51,099 bases of DNA from Rhodopirellula sp. SM50 (GTDB lineage Bacteria > Planctomycetota > Planctomycetia > Pirellulales > Pirellulaceae). The position numbers and the translations under genes are program-made. Each line of letters opens with the position of its first letter. The stretch's first letter is position 1. This document shows positions 46,638 to 51,099 of this stretch, in pieces. The stretch is taken from contig NZ_NTFY01000145.1 in assembly GCF_002289565.1 (NCBI RefSeq), positions 1 to 51,099 of the forward strand, in the 5' to 3' direction. The notes beneath the pieces were generated by a model. The model searched no databases. It was not told where the DNA came from and worked only from the letters and a program-made list of their open reading frames with translations.

Positions 46638-46705
46638 CCGTTTCTTCCGCCTTGATCGTCAGTCGTTGTCACCCATTCTCGAATCATCCAACACCCAATC
46701 GTCCC

Positions 46706-48205
46706 ATGTCCGCTTCATCGAAACACTCCCCATCAGCTCGACGCTTACTTGCGGCAATGTCGATTTTGATCGTGGGACTGGTCGTCTCCGCACGGCTGAT
46801 CTTTGGAAGTGCGATTCCATTTCTGGCTGAAACGCCGACGGTGAACCGCGTTGATCCGAGAACGACGCTGGCGGCTTTGGAACCTGCCCCAGCCGGATCG
46901 GGCGGTCACGCGACCAAGCCGATCGACGCGTTACGGGTCGGTGATCGGGTGCTGGCGGCCAACCCGGAGATCACGGATCTGGAACGATCGACTTGGCAAG
47001 AACCGCGGTGGGATCAATGGATTCACTTGTCGCTGAAAATGCCTTTGCCCGCCAAGCCACCGGTGTCCGATCTCGGCGACGCAAAGGGGACTCCGGTTCT
47101 GAACGTCGAACTGCTGCGGCCGGAACAGTGGTTCGTCGAACACGTCGGATTTGTGGTGCGGCCACGAGACGGGAGTTCGCGTCCGGCGAAGATCCGCACA
47201 CTGGTCGACTTTGAACCGAACGCCGATCGCAAGCGTGTCGCGCATTCGCCATTGCGACCCGCGTTTCGGCATCTGTTGGCCATCGAAACCGAGTTGGACT
47301 CGCGTGAAATGGACTTGGTCGGATTGTCGGTCGAACTGGACCTGCCCGAGATGGGCGCGGTCGGCACCGCCTATGTGACATCGATCGAGCCGTCGGTTTC
47401 GGTTCAACCGGGTGACGGTCAGGTCGTCACCGCGACGTTTTCACACCCGCCTTCGTCGGCCGTCTTGGACGTTCACTTCCAAGACGGATCGGCTCCCGTC
47501 GGCGTGACGGACAACCATCCATTTTGGTCGGTCGACCGCCAGCGGTTTGTTCCCATCGGGGAAATGGAAATCGGCGAGCGCGTGGTCACGTTTCACGGCG
47601 AAACGAAGCGAATCGAGAGCAAACTGCCGCGGCCCGGTCCACAATGGGTTTACAACCTCGAGGTCTACGGCGAGCACGTCTACTTCGTCGGCGAGCAGGG
47701 GCTGCTCGTTCACAACTCGTATCAGTCCAAGGCGGATCGGGTACGCAACAAGTCTCAAATGGATTTGTTGCGAGACGAGGCGTTTTCGGTGCTGAAATCC
47801 GCTCGTCGTCACGTCGAAAAAGAGATGCGTCGCGACCCCCGATTCAGTGGACTCCTGAAAGCGGCTCGGGGCGGTGACAATCAGGCGAGTATGATTTACG
47901 GTTTCATTCTTGACGCCAAAGTCAAAAAGACGCTTCAATTGCCCGGAGCCAACACGGGCATCACTCGGATTTCGGGGCTCGTGTTTTCCTCCGGCGGCTC
48001 TCGACTGGGATCCGTCGTCAAACCGGGAGGAAGTTTTGGCGTCAAGGGACAGTATCGGCTGCCGGATTTTACGTTTACCAAAGGCGGTGTGACCGAATTC
48101 TGGGACTTGAAGGGACCGGGATTCAATCGCGCGACCAGCCGACAGTTTGATGACATTTTGAATTGGACGGGCGTCGAACCGATCGCATTGAGGTACAACC
48201 GTTGA
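46706..48205 (+). CDS. Membrane-anchored half-HINT protein with C-terminal PD-(D/E)xK-like nuclease toxin
   Basis: A 499-residue protein. It has a membrane anchor at 14-35 (after basic SARR), then HINT blocks without block A: TKPIDALRVGDRVLA (70-84), planctomycete-type LLRPEQW and ELDLPEMGAVGTAYVTSIEP inserts, block B VTDNHPFWSVD (267-277), block F VYNLEVYGEHVYFV and terminal LLVHN-Ser (334-338). The toxin domain (338-499) carries RLPDF (Asp454) and EFWDLK (Asp467, Lys469), matching PD-(D/E)xK restriction-fold nucleases, so DNA or RNA cleavage is inferred. The Cys block is in the preceding gene. I chose ATG 46706 because it starts the signal-anchor; the frame is open from 46523, but that upstream translation looks non-coding. 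There is no clear Shine-Dalgarno. The frame differs from the giant gene, with a 68-nt gap. Confidence 0.82.
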   Translation: MSASSKHSPSARRLLAAMSILIVGLVVSARLIFGSAIPFLAETPTVNRVDPRTTLAALEPAPAGSGGHATKPIDALRVGDRVLAANPEITDLERSTWQEPRWDQWIHLSLKMPLPAKPPVSDLGDAKGTPVLNVELLRPEQWFVEHVGFVVRPRDGSSRPAKIRTLVDFEPNADRKRVAHSPLRPAFRHLLAIETELDSREMDLVGLSVELDLPEMGAVGTAYVTSIEPSVSVQPGDGQVVTATFSHPPSSAVLDVHFQDGSAPVGVTDNHPFWSVDRQRFVPIGEMEIGERVVTFHGETKRIESKLPRPGPQWVYNLEVYGEHVYFVGEQGLLVHNSYQSKADRVRNKSQMDLLRDEAFSVLKSARRHVEKEMRRDPRFSGLLKAARGGDNQASMIYGFILDAKVKKTLQLPGANTGITRISGLVFSSGGSRLGSVVKPGGSFGVKGQYRLPDFTFTKGGVTEFWDLKGPGFNRATSRQFDDILNWTGVEPIALRYNR

Positions 48206-48250
48206 ACCAGCCCTCGCGCAAACCAAGCTCATCGCCTGGCGGAGTCGATC

Positions 48251-49066
48251 ATGGACTTCGCTAAGGGCATGGTTTTCTATCTCGACGGAGATCCAGGTAC
48301 CGCCCGTGAGACGTTGACCGAGTTGGTCGAAGGGATCTTGGATCTGATCGATCAGTCCGGTGACGATTCCGGTCTTTCGAGTTTTGTGAAGCGGGCGAAA
48401 TCTCAATGGGGCAAGTTCATTCAATCCGCCTCCTTCGAATCAAGCGAAAAATTCCAGACGCTTCGCTCCACCGCCCGCGACTTTCGCGTCGGGCAGCTGC
48501 TGATGATGGGAGCCAGCCCGGCACCGGGATGTCTGAATCTGCCGTCCTTCCTCTACGCCGAGGTGCCTGCGACGGTTGCTGAGGAACAGATCACGTCGAT
48601 CCTGGTCCGAGCCGTCGAATCAGGTCAGGTGTTTCTGGCGCTGTCGGATCAGGTCTTGGCCGACAACCCGAAAGATTACCCCCGGTCAGCCGCCGCTGCG
48701 GTGAAGCGGATCGTCAACGAAAACCTTTCGGTCAAACGCGCCGAAGACACTTGGCTGAATCCTGGTTTTCGCGTCGCACTGTCGCGTGACGGGGTGAGAA
48801 TCTTTGACGGCCCCAACCGAATCATCGTCGTGTCGACCGAACATGCCCAGGAGCACTTGAAACATCTCGATTGGGAAGCGTTGTTGCCGATCTGGCGGCA
48901 AGACATCAAAACCTGTCTGGTCATTCAGGCGTTCTCCGAATCGGATTATCGGCGGCTCGCAGGGGCGATCACGACATCCACGTTTCCACTCGAAAAACCA
49001 AAAATGTTCTGGAAACAAGACGCTTGGGATCAATGGAAGCAACGTTTTCTCGGTAGCGGCACGTAG
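48251..49066 (+). CDS. Unrecognised protein in immunity-gene position
   Basis: A 271-residue soluble protein without signal peptide or membrane span. I do not recognise the family. It has an acidic, helical N-terminal half (FYLDGDPGTARETLTELVEG; SGDDSGLSSFVKR) and a mixed C-terminal half with RIFDGPNRIIVVSTEHAQEH and a Trp-rich end (MFWKQDAWDQWKQRFL). It follows the nuclease toxin by 45 nt on the same strand. ATG 48251 is supported by GGAG at 48241-48244 with a 6-nt spacing, one of the best Shine-Dalgarno sites in the window. Polymorphic toxins are usually followed by a cognate immunity gene, so this is the natural candidate. That role is inferred from position only. Confidence 0.75.
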   Translation: MDFAKGMVFYLDGDPGTARETLTELVEGILDLIDQSGDDSGLSSFVKRAKSQWGKFIQSASFESSEKFQTLRSTARDFRVGQLLMMGASPAPGCLNLPSFLYAEVPATVAEEQITSILVRAVESGQVFLALSDQVLADNPKDYPRSAAAAVKRIVNENLSVKRAEDTWLNPGFRVALSRDGVRIFDGPNRIIVVSTEHAQEHLKHLDWEALLPIWRQDIKTCLVIQAFSESDYRRLAGAITTSTFPLEKPKMFWKQDAWDQWKQRFLGSGT

Positions 49067-49068
49067 GT

Positions 49069-49096
49069 TTTTAAACGGGGCACCCTTAGTTTAAAA
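49069..49096 (+). terminator. Weak A/T-rich hairpin after the candidate immunity gene
   Basis: TTTTAAAC (49069-49076) and GTTTAAAA (49089-49096) are perfect 8-nt inverted arms with a 12-nt loop, starting three bases after the stop codon. The stem is A/T-rich and has no strong U-tract after it, so termination activity is doubtful. Confidence 0.25.
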
Positions 49097-49220
49097 GTTG
49101 ACGAAGCACTAGCGATCGCCTTGAAGAGGTTCCTCGCGTCCGATGTGCGACCGTCGAACGCCGCGATTCAAATTGCTACTGTAGAAAACCTGCAACGAGT
49201 CAAACCCACTGATGGCAGGG

Positions 49221-49280
49221 CGAACCCACGGATTTCAGACCGCACGACATCCGTGGGTTCGCGCTGCTATCCGTGGGCTG
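49221..49280. repeat. REP-like hairpin with ATCCGTGGG arms
   Basis: CGAACCCACGGAT (49221-49233) and ATCCGTGGGTTCG (49249-49261) are perfect 13-nt inverted arms with a 15-nt loop. A further direct copy, ATCCGTGGGC, follows at 49269-49278. It looks like a dispersed REP-type element; no U-run follows, so it is unlikely to be a simple intrinsic terminator. Confidence 0.7.
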
Positions 49281-49446
49281 ATTTTCCCGGGCACCCTTGC
49301 GACGTGACGTACCGTCACACTTTTCTGATCCCGTCGATCCGCCGCCCGTTCCCAAATCTTCAGCCATTGAAATCGCACCCCGCTGTCGGAATACCGCTGT
49401 GACTATTAATCTTGTGCGATGGCGCGTTCGGTGAAAACGCTCTGCA

Positions 49447-50850
49447 ATGATGCAGGCCACCGGTTCGCTCGATTCACGAATCGTAATGTCGATGTCCCTC
49501 CAAACGAATCTTCCCGACTACGGGCGTACCTTTCCGCTCTACGTGCCGCCGATCGATTGGTTTTTTCTGATCGACGATAGTCCCGAGTACACGATGTCGT
49601 TCTTCCTGGACCTCGATTTTTCGGGCCAGCTGGATCAAGACATCTTTCAAGCCGCTCTCGAGGAGGCGTTGGCCCGTCATCCGCTGCTGTTCTGCGTCAT
49701 CGAACTGGCCAAGAAAAATCGGCTCTGCTGGGTGCCGGCCCCCGACAAGGTCCCGCCGGTCGATTGGGCCGACGGCGACGTGCCGATGGAATTCAAGAAT
49801 AACGGCTACATCGACATTCGAACCGAAACCGGCCTCCGCATCTGGGTCCGGCAGTCCGCCGATTCGGCGCGGGTGACGATGCAGTTTCACCATTCGGCCT
49901 GTGACGGCACCGGCGGCTATCGCTTCGTCGGCGATCTACTCGGCTGTTACATGAAGCGTTTGCCCAGTTGCGAGGGCAAGGTCGAACTTGGCAATTTCGA
50001 CACTGCACTGTTGAAGGTGCGACGCTCGAAAATGCGCAGCATCCGCATTCACGACAGTGGATTCAAAAAACTAAAAATCGCGATCGCCGAAGGCTGGAAT
50101 CATCTGAGCACCCGTACCGCCCCGCTTCGGCCGCCGGCCACGCCGCCGCGCAGCTTCGTGTTGCCCGGGATGGTCAAGCAAGAGTTTTCCTCCGGCGACC
50201 TGGCGACCCTGCGGACCGCCGCAACCTCCCAAGGCGGAACGCTGAATGACCTGTTCCTGTGCAAGATGTTTCAGGCGGCGCTGAAGTGGAACGGGCCGTC
50301 GACCGGATCAAGAAAGATTCGCTTGCTGGTCCCGGCCGACATGCGCGACGGTCAAGATTTCGAAATCCCGGCGTGCAACATGACCGCTTGCACCTTCGTC
50401 ACAAAAACCATCGCCCAGATCCAAGACGAAAAACGCTTGATGGATCTGGTCATCCAAGACACGCTGGCGCTCAAGAACGGCGCGCCCCAATCGGCCTTCG
50501 TCAACGCGCTCACGTCGGCGATGGAAGGGACCACGATGCAAAAGCTGCTCAAGTACGGCGGCTGCCTCGCGACCGGCGTCTTTTCCAATGCCGGTGACCC
50601 TTCGCGTCGGTTCACCGGACGGTTGCCCAAGCAACGTGGGAAGATCGCCTGTGACGAATTCACCCTGGAAGCGATCACCGGAGTGCCGCCGCTTCGCAAA
50701 CACACTCGCAGCACGCTTTCATCGAGTATCTACGGCCGCAAGTTGAGCTTCTCACTCCGCTGCGATCCCTACCTGTTCGGCGAAAGCGACACCAAAGAGC
50801 TGCTGGAATTGTTCTGTGATCAACTCAGGCCGTTGATCGACAAGGCGTGA
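49447..50850 (+). CDS. HHxxxDG acyltransferase / condensation-superfamily protein
   Basis: A 467-residue protein of the CoA-dependent acyltransferase (condensation, PapA, wax-ester-synthase, alcohol acetyltransferase) superfamily. The catalytic motif is HHSACDG at 148-154, with the second His as expected general base. Flanking features are LEEALARHPLLF (substrate-tunnel helix region), TLNDLFLCKMFQAAL near 275 and a SFSLRCDPYLFGE-like C-terminal strand. It is a stand-alone enzyme with no carrier or adenylation domain, so it probably acylates or esterifies an alcohol or amine from acyl-CoA or an ACP; the substrates are unknown. The start is uncertain: ATGs at 49447, 49486 and 49492 are in frame, and the family-like sequence begins around NLPDYGRTFPL, so a later start is plausible. 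No functional link to the toxin genes is apparent. Confidence 0.8.
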   Translation: MMQATGSLDSRIVMSMSLQTNLPDYGRTFPLYVPPIDWFFLIDDSPEYTMSFFLDLDFSGQLDQDIFQAALEEALARHPLLFCVIELAKKNRLCWVPAPDKVPPVDWADGDVPMEFKNNGYIDIRTETGLRIWVRQSADSARVTMQFHHSACDGTGGYRFVGDLLGCYMKRLPSCEGKVELGNFDTALLKVRRSKMRSIRIHDSGFKKLKIAIAEGWNHLSTRTAPLRPPATPPRSFVLPGMVKQEFSSGDLATLRTAATSQGGTLNDLFLCKMFQAALKWNGPSTGSRKIRLLVPADMRDGQDFEIPACNMTACTFVTKTIAQIQDEKRLMDLVIQDTLALKNGAPQSAFVNALTSAMEGTTMQKLLKYGGCLATGVFSNAGDPSRRFTGRLPKQRGKIACDEFTLEAITGVPPLRKHTRSTLSSSIYGRKLSFSLRCDPYLFGESDTKELLELFCDQLRPLIDKA

Positions 50851-50900
50851 TGGTCGGCGTTTGTGGGATAGGCTTCCAGCCTGTCACTATCCCCTCCCCT

Positions 50901-50925
50901 CGTTCCAAGGCTCCGCCTTGGAACG
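50901..50925. repeat. Perfect 10-bp palindromic hairpin
   Basis: CGTTCCAAGG (50901-50910) pairs with CCTTGGAACG (50916-50925) across a CTCCG loop. It lies 50 nt after the acyltransferase stop codon. It could stop or stabilise that transcript, but the lack of a U-run and the surrounding repeats favour a dispersed intergenic element. Confidence 0.65.
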
Positions 50926-51008
50926 CAATGCCGGTTTGGCTCTGTCACATGCTGCTCGCGACCGGGAGGCGGAGCCTCCGATGCACTGTGTTCCGAGGCA
51001 GAGCCCTG

Positions 51009-51060
51009 CGCCGTGAACGATTTATTTCCTGTGTTTGACGAGGTTTTAGCGGCAGGGCGC
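51009..51060 (-). repeat. Right copy of the 52-bp inverted repeat
   Basis: The reverse complement matches bases 1-52 at 50 of 52 positions. It is followed by AAGCC and then CCTCCGGT (51065-51072) and ACCGGAGG (51092-51099), 8-nt inverted arms. The last arm abuts the window end and may lead into a further copy. Confidence 0.85.
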
Positions 51061-51099
51061 AAGCCCTCCGGTTCCACATCGTTGCCAACACACCGGAGG

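Larger units (their letters stand above)
49067..49446. other. 380-nt intergenic region with hairpin repeat
   Basis: I see no gene. The region holds the weak A/T-rich hairpin just after 49066 and the ATCCGTGGG repeat at 49221-49280. The decamer GGGCACCCTT occurs twice, near 49078 and 49290. A promoter for the downstream acyltransferase should lie within about 49380-49440, but I cannot define one. Confidence 0.5.
50851..51099. other. Intergenic cluster of palindromic repeats
   Basis: No gene is seen. The stretch contains a 10-bp perfect hairpin at 50901-50925, a GGAGG/CCTCC imperfect hairpin near 50965-50979, the right copy of the 52-bp inverted repeat (51009-51060), and CCTCCGGT/ACCGGAGG arms at 51065-51099. 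Together they resemble planctomycete intergenic repeat clusters. Confidence 0.6.

Noticed and set aside
46523..46705. Programmed frameshift joining the giant protein to the downstream toxin
   Set aside because: The downstream frame is open from 46523, but its translation there is Arg/His-rich with no domain, no slippery site is evident, and ATG 46706 begins a good signal-anchor. A sequencing error cannot be fully excluded.
1..51099. tRNA, rRNA, riboswitch, insertion sequence or integrase genes
   Set aside because: I saw no cloverleaf, rRNA-like stretch, known riboswitch core, transposase or integrase motif on either strand.

Overview
The window reads as chromosomal DNA of a planctomycete, most likely in the Pirellulaceae (Rhodopirellula/Stieleria-like). 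The signs are high GC, weak or absent Shine-Dalgarno sites, two PEP-CTERM proteins, a DUF1593 nucleoside-hydrolase-like protein, an N-terminal LEPR-XLL-type motif on a giant protein, and polymorphic-toxin HINT domains of a style I associate with planctomycetes. The assignment rests on recognised families, not on a database search.

Layout: (1) 1-4001 holds a SHOCT-domain gene on the plus strand. It converges on a minus-strand cluster of two PEP-CTERM genes, whose ends overlap by 8 nt, followed by a short DUF1593 gene. (2) 4002-4688 is a 687-nt divergent non-coding region. (3) 4689-46637 is one uninterrupted 13,982-codon gene filling 82% of the window. In order it encodes a basic N-terminus with a LEPR-XLL-type motif, two beta-repeat blocks, a Big_5-like domain, about 13 CARDB repeats, a conserved core with an FN3-like domain, a beta-propeller, nine He_PIG/cadherin-like repeats, an isolated Rhs/YD-like segment, a dockerin-like EF-hand pair, a second such pair, four to five copies of a ~300-residue Ig super-repeat, five cadherin/VCBS-like repeats, an unassigned domain, a PKD-like domain, about 51 Ser/Thr-rich 46-residue repeats, a complete HINT domain, a Gly/Ala-rich hydrophobic region, and finally only the first (Cys) block of a second HINT domain. 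(4) 46706-48205 encodes a membrane-anchored protein holding the rest of that second HINT and a C-terminal PD-(D/E)xK-like nuclease toxin. (5) 48251-49066 is an unrecognised protein in the immunity-gene position. (6) 49447-50850 is an HHxxxDG acyltransferase/condensation-superfamily protein. Intergenic hairpin repeats lie at 49221-49261 and 50901-50925, and a 52-bp inverted repeat (50/52 identical) sits at the two ends of the window.

Working model (inference): the giant protein is a surface adhesin or toxin-delivery scaffold, the next two genes are its toxin and candidate immunity protein, and the second HINT domain is split between the scaffold and the toxin. The predicted membrane spans put both HINT halves on the same side of the membrane. 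This split-HINT scaffold/toxin arrangement is the most unusual feature of the window.
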